Positions 1-8,336 of a stretch of 64,000 nt of DNA are shown here, one piece after another. This DNA comes from Bacillus massiliigorillae. GTDB lineage: Bacteria; Bacillota; Bacilli; Bacillales; DSM-1321. The notes under the pieces are model-generated. The model was not told the DNA's origin, searched no databases, and saw nothing but the letters and a program-made list of their open reading frames with translations. Position 1 is the first letter of the stretch, and each line of letters opens with the position of its first letter. The stretch covers positions 871,435 to 935,434 of the forward strand of contig NZ_HG428741.1 in assembly GCF_000380245.2 (NCBI RefSeq). Reading direction: 5' to 3'. The position numbers and the translations under genes are program-made.

Positions 1-983
1 AACAAATTGTAGAAATACCAACTAATTTTAAAAGCTCTTACAATCACTTTGTAAACTTTAACAAAAATTCAGTAAGGTTTACCTATGCAATGCGCCTCGG
101 AATAATGATTACACTTGCAGCTTTTATCACAGACTATTTTCAGCTAGAACTAGGACGATGGATGATTTTTACGTTATTTTCAGTAACGCAACCATATTCA
201 GAGCAAGCAAAGTATCGATTCTCTGAAAGGGTTATTGGGACATTAATAGGAGCAGTTATATTTGGTATATTGTTCAGTATATTTACCGATGCTACAAGTC
301 GTTCAATGCTTATTTTAGTATTCGGCTACTTAAATAGTTATGCTGTAGCTTATCGAAATATTGTTATTACTGTCACTGTTTGTGCTTTGGGAACGGCTGC
401 GTTAGTAAGCGATCCGAATATCGTTACGATAGAAAGGGTTTTATATGTATTGATAGGTGTTGTAATCGGAATGATTGCTAATCGCACAATATTTCCACAT
501 AGTATCCAAAAAGGAACAACAGCTCTTGTGCAAATGTATAAAGATACATCAAAAAATCTGATGGAAGAAGTATATAAATACTTTGATAATAAAGCTAATT
601 CACATAGTATTAACAACTTATTTGCCATCACTTCGTTTATTGAAGACCGTATAATATTAAATAATGAAACGATGGAATTAAAGCATTCAGCGCAATTTTT
701 AGAGAAGCAAAGAAAATTGAATAATGGTATCTATGAGCTGTTTTTACGTATTCAACGAAATAAAATTGATGATGTAACAGTCAAACTAATATTAGATGAT
801 ATTCATCAAATTATGATTTCGAGTAATGAAGATCTTGATAAATTGGTAAAGCATTTAAAAGCAGCTAATAATAATGTGATTAGAATAGATGATCATATTG
901 TGTTAAATGATATTATTGGTATTTTCGAGGATTTTAAGAAAAATTCACGCTATCATGTTGAATTGAAGCCAAGAAAAGCTTAG
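1..983 (+). CDS. FUSC family membrane protein, C-terminal part (5' end outside window)
   Basis: The reading frame is open from the first bases (codon phase starts at base 3), so the gene begins upstream and the ATG at 90 is internal. The visible protein has several hydrophobic segments in its first half, with RFTYAMRLGIMITLA followed by GRWMIFTLFSVTQP, the pattern of FUSC/aromatic-acid-exporter-like proteins. A charged, helical cytoplasmic tail follows and ends at PRKA. A role in export or tolerance of small organic acids is a family inference; the substrate is unknown. It is followed directly by a strong terminator. Confidence 0.75.
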   Translation, partial: QIVEIPTNFKSSYNHFVNFNKNSVRFTYAMRLGIMITLAAFITDYFQLELGRWMIFTLFSVTQPYSEQAKYRFSERVIGTLIGAVIFGILFSIFTDATSRSMLILVFGYLNSYAVAYRNIVITVTVCALGTAALVSDPNIVTIERVLYVLIGVVIGMIANRTIFPHSIQKGTTALVQMYKDTSKNLMEEVYKYFDNKANSHSINNLFAITSFIEDRIILNNETMELKHSAQFLEKQRKLNNGIYELFLRIQRNKIDDVTVKLILDDIHQIMISSNEDLDKLVKHLKAANNNVIRIDDHIVLNDIIGIFEDFKKNSRYHVELKPRKA

Positions 984-999
984 ATGTAATAACATTATT

Positions 1000-1034
1000 A
1001 AATCCCGCTTATCAGCAACTGATAAGCGGGATTT
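1000..1034 (+). terminator. intrinsic terminator of the FUSC gene
   Basis: A perfect 16-bp stem (AAATCCCGCTTATCAG / CTGATAAGCGGGATTT) with a 3-base loop is followed by TGTTTTAT. It lies 17 bp after the stop codon. Confidence 0.9.
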
Positions 1035-1036
1035 GT

Positions 1037-1193
1037 TTTATCACGTTCAAACTAGCGCCAAGACTCCCACTTCAAAACGGAAGCGTAGGGGACATTTAAG
1101 TTGGAGATTAAGTAACAGTAAGAACTCGATTGGTTCAACTAATGCTCGGTGGAGGATGAACAAAAACCTTCACCGAGCAAAGTTTCACTTTAT
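1037..1193 (+). repeat. bcr1-like dispersed repeat, copy A
   Basis: A block of about 157 bp starts and ends with TTTAT and carries GCCAAGACTCCCACTTC near its left end and ACCGAGCAAAGTTTCACTTT at its right end. Related copies in the same orientation lie at 21308-21439, 24567-24729 and 52995-53153, with a decayed inverted copy at 12838-12994. The size and the flanking TTTAT agree with the published bcr1 element of the B. cereus group. The right-hand TTTAT shares its last T with the stop codon of the kinase gene on the other strand. Confidence 0.8.
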
Positions 1194-2089
1194 CAATTAA
1201 AGTTTATTGTTGTAAAGAGTTCTTTTTCCATTTTTGGACCTTGAACTTGTACCATTTGTGCAGCTACTTTATTAGCGATTTTACATGCCTCTATATAGTT
1301 ATGTCCTAATGAAACAGCAGCGATAATGCTTGCAATATGGCTATCGCCAGCTCCGATTGTATCGACTACTTCCGCCTTTTCACCTTCTATTAAAACAATT
1401 TCATTTCCGTCAAAGAATAAAGTACCCTTTGGTCCTAATGTAATGAAAATATGATTGTTCGTTATGTTATATAGCTGTTGTATTGCATTGTGTATATCAT
1501 TTTCGCCTGTGAAAGTGGTAGCTTCCATTTCATTTAAATGTACAATAGGCTTTATCTTACATAGTTTCTCCCATACATGTTGTTCAATTGATTTGATAAC
1601 AGGACCTGGTGCGAAATAAATATTTTTATCACTATGCTTCTCAAGCCAATTAACAATAACATTTCCACTTTCACTACATAATTGATAACCATCAATATAT
1701 ATATTGTCGTATTGGTTAATATCTATTGTGTTAAACCATTCATCTTGAAAATGTCCTTCTAAGCCAATTTGAGTGATAAATGTTCTTTCTCCGTCATCTT
1801 CTACTAAGCAAAGACAATGACCATTATCTTGTTTTGAATCACGAATAAGAATTTCGTGCTGATTTGTTAGTAAAGCATCTTCAATAATAGTAGCGTTCAT
1901 TCCTTTTCCTACAGGTACGAGAAGGCTGTAATCTACATTAAAGTTTTTTAGTGTATTTGCTACGTTGTAAGCGCAGCCACCAACTGTAACAGTTCTTTCG
2001 TTACAATATATATCTTCACCCTTTTTCGGTAATGTAGGAATACGCATGATAATATCTACTATAGCCGCACCTACGAGTAAAGATTTCAT
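1193..2089 (-). CDS. PfkB-family carbohydrate/nucleoside kinase
   Basis: A 298-residue sugar kinase of the PfkB/ribokinase superfamily. The N-terminal GGCAYNVANTL glycine-rich segment and the C-terminal DTIGAGDS anion-hole/catalytic-base motif are both intact, so it should phosphorylate a sugar or nucleoside with ATP. The ATG at 2089 is preferred over the one at 2107 because the AGGGGGAAG ribosome binding site lies just before it, inside the last codons of the upstream gene. It forms an operon with the ADP-ribosylglycohydrolase gene (1-bp gap), under the divergent GntR regulator. The arrangement recalls E. coli yegV-yegU-yegW. The substrate is unknown; a ribosyl compound released by the neighbour is a reasonable inference. 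Confidence 0.85.
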   Translation of the reverse strand: MKSLLVGAAIVDIIMRIPTLPKKGEDIYCNERTVTVGGCAYNVANTLKNFNVDYSLLVPVGKGMNATIIEDALLTNQHEILIRDSKQDNGHCLCLVEDDGERTFITQIGLEGHFQDEWFNTIDINQYDNIYIDGYQLCSESGNVIVNWLEKHSDKNIYFAPGPVIKSIEQHVWEKLCKIKPIVHLNEMEATTFTGENDIHNAIQQLYNITNNHIFITLGPKGTLFFDGNEIVLIEGEKAEVVDTIGAGDSHIASIIAAVSLGHNYIEACKIANKVAAQMVQVQGPKMEKELFTTINFN

Positions 2090-2090
2090 A

Positions 2091-3080
2091 TTACTTCCCC
2101 CTAGCAAGTGCTAATTGGTCAATATAATGCAAGAAGTCTGTATCATTTTCTTTATTTAAAACTTCGATATATTGTGGGTTAATTTTATTAAAGCCTTTAA
2201 ACGCACCGCATATTGCTGTCGCCATGGCACCAATTGTATCTGTATCACCTGCAAGGTTTGCACATAATAGTGAGCATTTATTAGGATCCTGTGCATAATA
2301 AGCAATAGCAAGAGCAGAGGGTACAGATTCACTAATATTAACGCCGGCACCAATAATATCATAAATACTATCTAGGAAAGCTTCGTCGTTTCCTCGGTGT
2401 TTATCAGCTAATTCCACACCAATTTGTGTTCTTGCTGTTAAACAAGGGCTATATGTTTCAGCTCCTAATACTCTTGAGATTGTTTCCATTTCATAGACAT
2501 CTTTCAAAACTTGGTGAAAATCATCATTTTCCATAGCAGAACTTACAGCCATCGCAATCATCGCTGCTCCAGCAATTGTAATATCACTCGTATGTGTCAC
2601 TTGTGAAACTTCATATACATAGTTTGCTAATTTTTCTTTTTCATATGCGTGAAATAAGCAGCCAATTGGGGCTATTCTCATTGCTGAACCGTTAGAAAGA
2701 GCTTGATCAGTAAATTTCTTAGCATCAATATTTTCTCTGAAATTTTGTAAGGCAACTTTTGAAGTTGGACCTAATATATTATTTTCGAAAGCGTTTTCTT
2801 TATCTGCCCATTCTAATAATTTATGAGCGATATTCGCAGCTTCTGGTTTGAAATTTGTTTCAATTAAAGAATCTAAAATAACAAGAGCTTGTCCTGTATC
2901 GTCAGTAAATTGTCCCTTTGTATAGTTGCAGGCTACTTCATTTTCTTTAGGCCCATCTAAAAAGCCTTTAATTTTCCCGAAATAATTTCGCACTCTTTGG
3001 CGTCCCCAAAGTTCTGACGGCATTCCCATCGCGTCTCCTAGAGCCATTCCGTATATAGTACCAGCAATCTTGTTGTTCAT
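2091..3080 (-). CDS. ADP-ribosylglycohydrolase (DraG/MacroD-unrelated ARH) family protein
   Basis: A 329-residue all-helical hydrolase of the ADP-ribosylglycohydrolase family. Metal-binding signatures are visible: GDAMGMPSE near the N-terminus, GQFTDDTGQ (Thr59-Asp60-Asp61) and LAGDTDTIGA near residue 280. The family removes ADP-ribose or hydrolyses related N-glycosidic bonds at a di-Mg centre. It starts with ATG behind GAGGTGAAATA. It is the first gene of a two-gene operon with the PfkB kinase, reading away from the GntR gene, with a sigma-A promoter and palindromic operator in between. The pairing with a sugar kinase suggests scavenging of a ribosylated metabolite rather than protein de-ADP-ribosylation. 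The E. coli analogue would be yegU. No transporter gene accompanies it here. Confidence 0.88.
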   Translation of the reverse strand: MNNKIAGTIYGMALGDAMGMPSELWGRQRVRNYFGKIKGFLDGPKENEVACNYTKGQFTDDTGQALVILDSLIETNFKPEAANIAHKLLEWADKENAFENNILGPTSKVALQNFRENIDAKKFTDQALSNGSAMRIAPIGCLFHAYEKEKLANYVYEVSQVTHTSDITIAGAAMIAMAVSSAMENDDFHQVLKDVYEMETISRVLGAETYSPCLTARTQIGVELADKHRGNDEAFLDSIYDIIGAGVNISESVPSALAIAYYAQDPNKCSLLCANLAGDTDTIGAMATAICGAFKGFNKINPQYIEVLNKENDTDFLHYIDQLALARGK

Positions 3081-3103
3081 TATTTCACCTCAAAAAACAG
3101 ATT

Positions 3104-3120
3104 TAATACAACTTGTATTA
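3104..3120. promoter_or_regulatory. predicted GntR operator (17-bp perfect palindrome)
   Basis: TAATACAAcTTGTATTA is a perfect 8-1-8 dyad. It lies about +9 to +25 relative to the start predicted from the promoter at 3135-3163, between promoter and ATG of the glycohydrolase operon, where a bound repressor would block transcription. The divergent gntR gene begins about 110 bp away, so the regulator is the obvious ligand. Confidence 0.75.
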
Positions 3121-3134
3121 ACAACTTGATTCAT

Positions 3135-3163
3135 ATTGTATGCGTTTGCTAAAATTATGTCAA
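3135..3163 (-). promoter_or_regulatory. sigma-A promoter of the glycohydrolase-kinase operon
   Basis: On the minus strand, TTGACA (3158-3163) and TACAAT (3135-3140) are separated by exactly 17 bp. This is a near-consensus promoter about 55 bp upstream of the ATG at 3080. Confidence 0.85.
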
Positions 3164-3231
3164 TATATTAATTAGAATCATCTGTTGGTATAATTTTGTT
3201 AGTATATATTCTTTTTGTAGGGGTTAACTAT

Positions 3232-3957
3232 ATGGGAAAAAGTATTCCGAAATATGAAATGATTAAATTGGATTTGATTAATAAGATAAACAATAATGAA
3301 TTACAGCCACACCAAGTGATTCCTTCAGAAAATGAATTGAGTGAGATGTATCACGTTAGCAGAGTAACTGTTAGGAAGGCGATTGATGAACTTGTAAAGG
3401 AATCGTATATATATAAGAAACGAGGAAAAGGAAGTTTCGTAAGCTCGAAGGATTTTCCGTTAGGAATAAGTAGAATTCATAGTTATACAGAATTAATTAC
3501 GTTACAAGGAAAAACAGCAAAAAAAGTACTCATTACTCAACAAGTAAAAAAACCATCTAAAAAAATTGCCAATCGATTAAAAATAAACGAAGACGATGAT
3601 GTATATGAAATTGAATGCTTATATTTAGCTGATGATATGCCTTTATGTATTAATAAATCTATTCTTCCATGCGTGATGTTTCCTAAACTCGATTATTTCG
3701 ATTGTGGAAAGAATTCCTTATATGAAATATTAAAAGAATTTTATAAGCTTGAAATGTCCAAGGCATCACAATATATTGAAGCTGTTTTAGGAAATGAACA
3801 AATTTATACACTTTTACAAACGAAACAAGGTTATCCTTTATTAAAATTAAATGTTACTTCGTATTGTTTGAAGAATGGGGAAGAACGTCCCTTTGAAGTG
3901 TATGAAGCATATATCAAAACGGATGTTATAGGATATTTTGTTGAAACGTATAATTAA
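3232..3957 (+). CDS. GntR-family transcriptional regulator with UTRA ligand domain (HutC type)
   Basis: A 241-residue regulator with an N-terminal winged helix-turn-helix (IPSENELSEMYHVSRVTVRKAI, residues about 30-52) and a C-terminal UTRA effector-binding domain. The ATG at 3232 is chosen because TAGGGG lies just upstream; the earlier in-frame start at 3196 has no ribosome binding site. It is divergent from the ADP-ribosylglycohydrolase/kinase operon, and a perfect TAATACAA-type dyad sits in the gap, so it very probably represses that operon until a ribosyl or sugar-phosphate ligand binds. E. coli yegW occupies the corresponding position. A hairpin terminator follows at 4043. Confidence 0.9.
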   Translation: MGKSIPKYEMIKLDLINKINNNELQPHQVIPSENELSEMYHVSRVTVRKAIDELVKESYIYKKRGKGSFVSSKDFPLGISRIHSYTELITLQGKTAKKVLITQQVKKPSKKIANRLKINEDDDVYEIECLYLADDMPLCINKSILPCVMFPKLDYFDCGKNSLYEILKEFYKLEMSKASQYIEAVLGNEQIYTLLQTKQGYPLLKLNVTSYCLKNGEERPFEVYEAYIKTDVIGYFVETYN

Positions 3958-4042
3958 TTTAGCTAGTTGTTTGGTAAGTTTTATTTAGGATTTGAAAGTA
4001 AAGATAACAAGAATGAAAATGCAACTTGCTATATTGAATGTT

Positions 4043-4077
4043 AAACGAACATTTCTGCTAAAAATGTTCGTTTTTGT
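4043..4077 (+). terminator. intrinsic terminator of the GntR gene
   Basis: AAACGAACATTT (4043-4054) pairs with AAATGTTCGTTT (4062-4073), a perfect 12-bp stem followed by a short T run. Confidence 0.75.
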
Positions 4078-4089
4078 CATTTTATCGCA

Positions 4090-4138
4090 AAAAATATTTC
4101 ATATATGCAAATACAGCTTGCAAATTTGAAATATTTTT
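4090..4138. promoter_or_regulatory. candidate enhancer (upstream activating sequence) for the sigma-54 activator
   Basis: A long inverted repeat: the left arm 4090-4110 starts AAAAATATTTCA and ends TGCAA, and the right arm 4118-4138 is its complement at 17 of 21 positions. The spacer is 7 bp. Its centre is about 150 bp upstream of the -24 element at 4265, a typical distance for an enhancer-binding-protein site. A DNA hairpin without regulatory role is possible but less likely, because the mismatches fall in a central 4-bp block of each arm. Confidence 0.6.
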
Positions 4139-4224
4139 CTGATAATTGTATTTTAATCCATATAATAAAAAAGTAGGGAATTAAAAAAGATTCTTATGTA
4201 AATTGTTTGTAAATAAGTGTTTTA

Positions 4225-4238
4225 GACAGAATTCTGTC
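4225..4238. promoter_or_regulatory. 14-bp perfect palindrome near the sigma-54 promoter
   Basis: GACAGAATTCTGTC is fully self-complementary and ends 25 bp before the -24 element. It could be a second regulator site. Function not established. Confidence 0.4.
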
Positions 4239-4263
4239 ACATTTATCTGAAAATTTAAATATT

Positions 4264-4279
4264 TGGCACAGTAATTGCA
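4264..4279 (+). promoter_or_regulatory. sigma-54 (SigL) -24/-12 promoter
   Basis: TGGCAC-AGTAA-TTGCA matches the sigma-54 consensus exactly, with 10 bp between the GG and GC dinucleotides. It is 78 bp upstream of the enhancer-binding-protein gene, so the activator's own operon appears to be sigma-54 dependent. Confidence 0.88.
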
Positions 4280-4356
4280 AAATAGTATTAGCAAACATGA
4301 AAATAAACGAGTTGTTTTCGAACACAGCTAATATTGTTTGTTGAAGGGGTGGTTGA

Positions 4357-6378
4357 ATGAGATGGAAATGGCAAGATGTATTAAAACCCTTGCCCATCGC
4401 CATAACTAAACAAACAAGGGTTCATGAAGCGGTTTCTATATTTACAGAGAAGCAGTTAACCATTGGCTTTGTTTTTGATGAGGATGAGCTAGTTGGTTAT
4501 TTAGATCTTGAATCATTACTCAAACAAGTGGCGAACAATTCTTTATTAAATCTAATTGAATTCAATAATCAGTTTGTTTATGTACGTGAGCGAGGATGGG
4601 GAGAGTTTTATCATAATTGCTCAATGGTAGTTGGAGTAGATGAAAATCATAAGGTAACAAGCTATATAACTATTGCAGAAGCTAGAGAAATAATTGCTCA
4701 AATTCAGTTAGAGCAATTAAATCATAGTATAGATAGTGCACAAATGGGTGTCATTACAACTAATGAGTTATTAGAAATTAATTTTATGAATGAGACTGCA
4801 GAGGCAATTTTAGGCTTATCCCGCTCCGTTTTATTAGGTAGGAATTACAAAAAGATTTTAAAAAGTGAACTAGATATCAGCCAAGTATTAGCGGGTGAGC
4901 AAATTTTTGGCGTCGCAAGTTCATTTAATTATAAAGAGATTACAGGACAACTTTCTCCTATATATCAAGATGATACCATCAATGGAATTGTTCACGTTTT
5001 CTATTTACAAAAACAAGTGGATGAAGCAATAAGTGAGCTACAAGTAATTCGCCACCAAAATGAAGAGTTTCATGCTATATATCAAGCTTCCAATGAACAA
5101 ATTATTGTTGTTGATTCATTCGGTAAGATCATTCGATTAGCTGGAGCATTCTTTGAGAACTTTTGGGGTGATTATTCAAAAGAAATGCTCATAGGGCAAA
5201 ATGTGAACGACATAGTAGCTTTAGAACAAATAAAGCCTAATATCGTTGAAATGTGTATGAAAGAGCAACAAAAAATAAGTATGACACAAGTTAGTAAAAA
5301 TAATGTGAAGATCTGGTCAACGGCAACGCCAATATTTAAAGATCATATATTAGAAAAGGTAGTTGTACTATCTCGTGATGTTACTACGGATATATCAGTT
5401 AACAGAATCATAGGTGACATTATAGAAGATTCTGCAGCAGATAAAAAACTAGTGTATCGATCTAAAACTATGACGGATTTAGTTGAAGAGATGAAAGAAG
5501 TAGCGACTGTTCATTCGCGAGTATTAATTACTGGTGAATCAGGGGTTGGTAAAGAAGTCATCGCTAGACATATTCATCATTATAGTTCAAGGTCGGCAGA
5601 GCCATTTGTCACAGTAAACTGTGGTGCTATACCAGAAAATTTATTGGAAAGTGAACTGTTTGGCTATGAAAAAGGGGCATTTACAAGTGCAGTTGACCGA
5701 AAAAAAGGACTATTTGAAGTCGCGAATGGTGGCACTATCTTTTTAGATGAAATAACAGAAATGCCAATGCATATGCAAGTAAAATTATTACGAGTTTTGC
5801 AAGAACATGAAATCGTACGAGTCGGTGGAATCACTCCTATTAAAGTAGACGTTCGTATCGTCGCCGCCACTAACCGAAATATGAAAAAGATGATTCAAAG
5901 TAATCAGTTTCGTGAGGATTTATATTACCGACTACATGTAATTCCTTTACATATTCCACCTTTACGTAAACGAAAGGAAGATGTTGTAGCTTTAGCATTG
6001 CATTTCTTAGAAGTATTTAATGAAACGTATCGCAAGGAAAAACATATTTCTAGAGAGGGCTTAGAAATATTAGAAAACTATTATTGGCCTGGAAATATTC
6101 GCGAGCTACAAAATGTAATGGAACGTTTAGTAGTGACTGAGAGAACTGAATGGATTACAGAAAAACGAGTTTTTCAAATTCTGTATGAAAGCGATATGGA
6201 GGAACAAAGTCAGTTAATTGTTCAAGAAATCATGCCGTTGAAGGAAGCGGTAGAAGAAGTTGAGAAGCAGTTAATTGAACTTGCTGTCATGAAGTATGGA
6301 ACAGCTGCGAAAGCCTCAGAAGTTCTCGGTGTGAGCGCTTCTACAATTAGTCGGAGAATGAATAAAGTAAGAAAGTAA
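4357..6378 (+). CDS. sigma-54-dependent enhancer-binding protein (CBS/PAS - AAA+ - Fis-type HTH)
   Basis: A 673-residue activator. Residues 1-115 resemble a CBS-pair sensor, and two PAS-like regions follow (about 120-220 and 235-345). The AAA+ domain has Walker A GESGVGKE (393-400), the sigma-54-contacting GAFTSA loop (440-445) and Walker B GGTIFLDEI (458-466). A Fis-type HTH ends the protein (KASEVLGVSASTISRRMNK). All ATPase signatures look intact. The ATG follows GAAGGGGTGG. It is the first gene of the operon it presumably activates, being preceded by a sigma-54 promoter and an upstream dyad, and is followed 13 bp later by the PxpB-like gene. The effector, likely a lactam, hydantoin or their metabolite, is inferred only from context. 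Confidence 0.92.
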   Translation: MRWKWQDVLKPLPIAITKQTRVHEAVSIFTEKQLTIGFVFDEDELVGYLDLESLLKQVANNSLLNLIEFNNQFVYVRERGWGEFYHNCSMVVGVDENHKVTSYITIAEAREIIAQIQLEQLNHSIDSAQMGVITTNELLEINFMNETAEAILGLSRSVLLGRNYKKILKSELDISQVLAGEQIFGVASSFNYKEITGQLSPIYQDDTINGIVHVFYLQKQVDEAISELQVIRHQNEEFHAIYQASNEQIIVVDSFGKIIRLAGAFFENFWGDYSKEMLIGQNVNDIVALEQIKPNIVEMCMKEQQKISMTQVSKNNVKIWSTATPIFKDHILEKVVVLSRDVTTDISVNRIIGDIIEDSAADKKLVYRSKTMTDLVEEMKEVATVHSRVLITGESGVGKEVIARHIHHYSSRSAEPFVTVNCGAIPENLLESELFGYEKGAFTSAVDRKKGLFEVANGGTIFLDEITEMPMHMQVKLLRVLQEHEIVRVGGITPIKVDVRIVAATNRNMKKMIQSNQFREDLYYRLHVIPLHIPPLRKRKEDVVALALHFLEVFNETYRKEKHISREGLEILENYYWPGNIRELQNVMERLVVTERTEWITEKRVFQILYESDMEEQSQLIVQEIMPLKEAVEEVEKQLIELAVMKYGTAAKASEVLGVSASTISRRMNKVRK

Positions 6379-6391
6379 AGGAGTGGTCTAT

Positions 6392-7279
6392 TTGTTGTCA
6401 TTTCCCGAAACAAGATTTGATCTATGTGGTGATGAATATATCTACGCAGAGATTTCGAAAGAGATGAGGATTGAAAGCAATTTTAAGGCTATTTCTATTA
6501 CAAATGAGCTAAGAAGTCGTGATATTCCTGGTATTATCGAGATTTATCCAGCGAATGTTTCTTACTTAATTCGCTATAATCCTAATATTATATCTCCGCA
6601 TGATTTACGCGATTATTTGCAAGAAATAGATCGTTTGAAAAGTAGAAGCTCTGAAATAGTATTTGAGAGTCGTATTATAGATATTCCTGTTTTGTACGAT
6701 AGTATATCAGAGGAATTAAGAGAGCAATATAATAAATTCCATCAAGACCCTAGCATCTCTAACTTTGAGTTCGTGATGAGAGCGAATGGCTACACTGATA
6801 AAGAAACATTCATTGAAGCACACTCTTCATCTCCTTATTTTATTACTTCTTTAGGGTTTAAGCCCGGTTTAGGCTGGGGATTCCCGATTGGGGTGGAGAG
6901 GGAAAAGATTATTCAAGCTGAAAAGTATAAAAGTCCACGCACTAGTACTATAAAGGAAGCCGTTGGAGTAGGTGGAGCATTTACCGTCATTTATCCAACT
7001 CAATCAACTGGTAGCTATCAACTAATTGGTATTGCTGCAGTACCGGTATATGATCCAACTCAATCACTTGATATATTCAAAGATTCATTTTTTTTAGCTC
7101 AACCAGGAGATCTTTGGAAGTATCGCCCTGTGGATGAGGTAGAGTTCAATCGTATTCGAGAAGAAGTAAAACAGGGGACGTATCAGTATAAAGTTAAATC
7201 TACGCAGTTTATAGTAGAAGAGTATGAAAGAAAACCGAAAGAATATATTGCTAACTTAATGGAGGGATTTTACCCTTGA
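6392..7279 (+). CDS. 5-oxoprolinase subunit B / allophanate hydrolase subunit 1 family (PxpB-KipI type)
   Basis: A 295-residue protein with the carboxyltransferase C/D domain, including SLGFKPGLGWGFPIG in the middle, VGVGGAFTVIYP, then an SYQLIGI segment. In PxpABC the B and C subunits act on 5-oxoproline, probably in the ATP-dependent activation step; related proteins occur in urea amidolyase. The start is taken as TTG at 6392 because AAGGAG (6378-6383) lies 8 bp upstream; the in-frame GTG at 6383 overlaps that site. Its stop overlaps the start of the next gene. No PxpA (LamB/YcsF) partner is present. Instead HyuA/HyuB subunits follow, so the substrate is probably a different lactam or hydantoin. 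Fold is sure, substrate unknown. Confidence 0.82.
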   Translation: MLSFPETRFDLCGDEYIYAEISKEMRIESNFKAISITNELRSRDIPGIIEIYPANVSYLIRYNPNIISPHDLRDYLQEIDRLKSRSSEIVFESRIIDIPVLYDSISEELREQYNKFHQDPSISNFEFVMRANGYTDKETFIEAHSSSPYFITSLGFKPGLGWGFPIGVEREKIIQAEKYKSPRTSTIKEAVGVGGAFTVIYPTQSTGSYQLIGIAAVPVYDPTQSLDIFKDSFFLAQPGDLWKYRPVDEVEFNRIREEVKQGTYQYKVKSTQFIVEEYERKPKEYIANLMEGFYP

Positions 7280-8274
7280 TACATGTTATTGAACCAGGAT
7301 TGAAAACGACTATTCAAGATATGGGGAGATTTGGTTCGTATCACTTAGGAGTACCACCATCTGGAGCAGCAGATAAGAATAGTTATTTAATAGGTAATAT
7401 TTTACTAGGTAACCCTAAATATTATCCTGTTATTGAAATGATGATAAATGGAGCTACTTTTGAATTTCGAAAACAAACAGTGATAACGGTTGTAGGTGCT
7501 CCTGCCGATGTATGGTTAAATGGTATAGCCATTCCTATGTGGCAAACTGTTACCATTCAATCTGGAGATATTCTTCAAATAAAAAATATTCGAAAAGGTG
7601 TTTATACGTATCTTTGTATCTCTGGAGGTATTGCTATAGCACCACTTCTTAATAGTTATTCGACCTGTCTGGTGAGTGATTTTGAGGGTCTTTTAGGAAA
7701 AGTAATGGAAGCAGGAGACATGATTCCACTAAATGAGCCATTGCCTGGTGTTTTGAAACAGGCAGGTAAAAAATTACCCAAATCATTTTATCCTACTTTT
7801 TCCGAAGAGCTTGATGTTCATGTAGTTATGGGAATTACATGTGATCGAATCAGTGATGAAGGGCTTAATGGTTTTCTCGAAAGTGAATGGAAGATTCATT
7901 ATAATTCTAATCGAGATGCATACCGATTAAAGGGAGGTAGAGTGGAGTATAGTAAACAGGCTCCACCATTTGGTTCAGGAAATAATCCAGGAAATATAGT
8001 CGATATACCATATCCGGTCGGTGCCATTATTATACCGAATGAAGAAGAAGTAATTGTGCTTTTAAATGATGGAACAGGTGGAGGAGGATTTGTAACCATA
8101 GGTACGGTTATTAGTTCAGATATATCTTTATTATATCAAGCTAGACCATCTTCCGTTGTTCGATTTCACGCAAGTACGGTAGATCAAGCACTTCAGATAA
8201 GGAAAGAAAAAGAATTTCAAATGCAAAAATTAAAAGCAGCAGTTTGGCCTGATACAGCACTTTATGGTCAGTAA
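7276..8274 (+). CDS. biotin-dependent carboxyltransferase family protein (PxpC / allophanate hydrolase subunit 2 type)
   Basis: A 332-residue partner of the PxpB-like protein. It opens with IEPGLKTTIQDMGRFGSYHLG, the hallmark start of the family, and contains GVPPSGAADKNSYLIGN and a C-terminal VLLNDGTGGGGFVTIGTV segment. The TTG start at 7276 overlaps the upstream stop by 4 bp, with GGAGGG 9 bp before it, so the two subunits are translationally coupled and probably form a heteromeric enzyme. A GCACTTTA/TAAAGTGC hairpin spans the stop codon (8257-8279). Despite the family name there is no biotin-carrier gene nearby. Confidence 0.82.
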   Translation: MIHVIEPGLKTTIQDMGRFGSYHLGVPPSGAADKNSYLIGNILLGNPKYYPVIEMMINGATFEFRKQTVITVVGAPADVWLNGIAIPMWQTVTIQSGDILQIKNIRKGVYTYLCISGGIAIAPLLNSYSTCLVSDFEGLLGKVMEAGDMIPLNEPLPGVLKQAGKKLPKSFYPTFSEELDVHVVMGITCDRISDEGLNGFLESEWKIHYNSNRDAYRLKGGRVEYSKQAPPFGSGNNPGNIVDIPYPVGAIIIPNEEEVIVLLNDGTGGGGFVTIGTVISSDISLLYQARPSSVVRFHASTVDQALQIRKEKEFQMQKLKAAVWPDTALYGQ

Positions 8275-8279
8275 AGTGC
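8257..8279 (+). other. hairpin spanning the stop codon of the PxpC-like gene
   Basis: GCACTTTA and TAAAGTGC form a perfect 8-bp stem with a 7-base loop. The TAA stop is inside the right arm. No T run follows, so it is not a typical terminator; an mRNA processing or stability element is possible. Confidence 0.4.
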
Positions 8280-8336
8280 GCCTTCAGGCATTCTGTGGAA
8301 GTTAAACTCTGAATATTCAGTTATTTTAAGGGGGTG

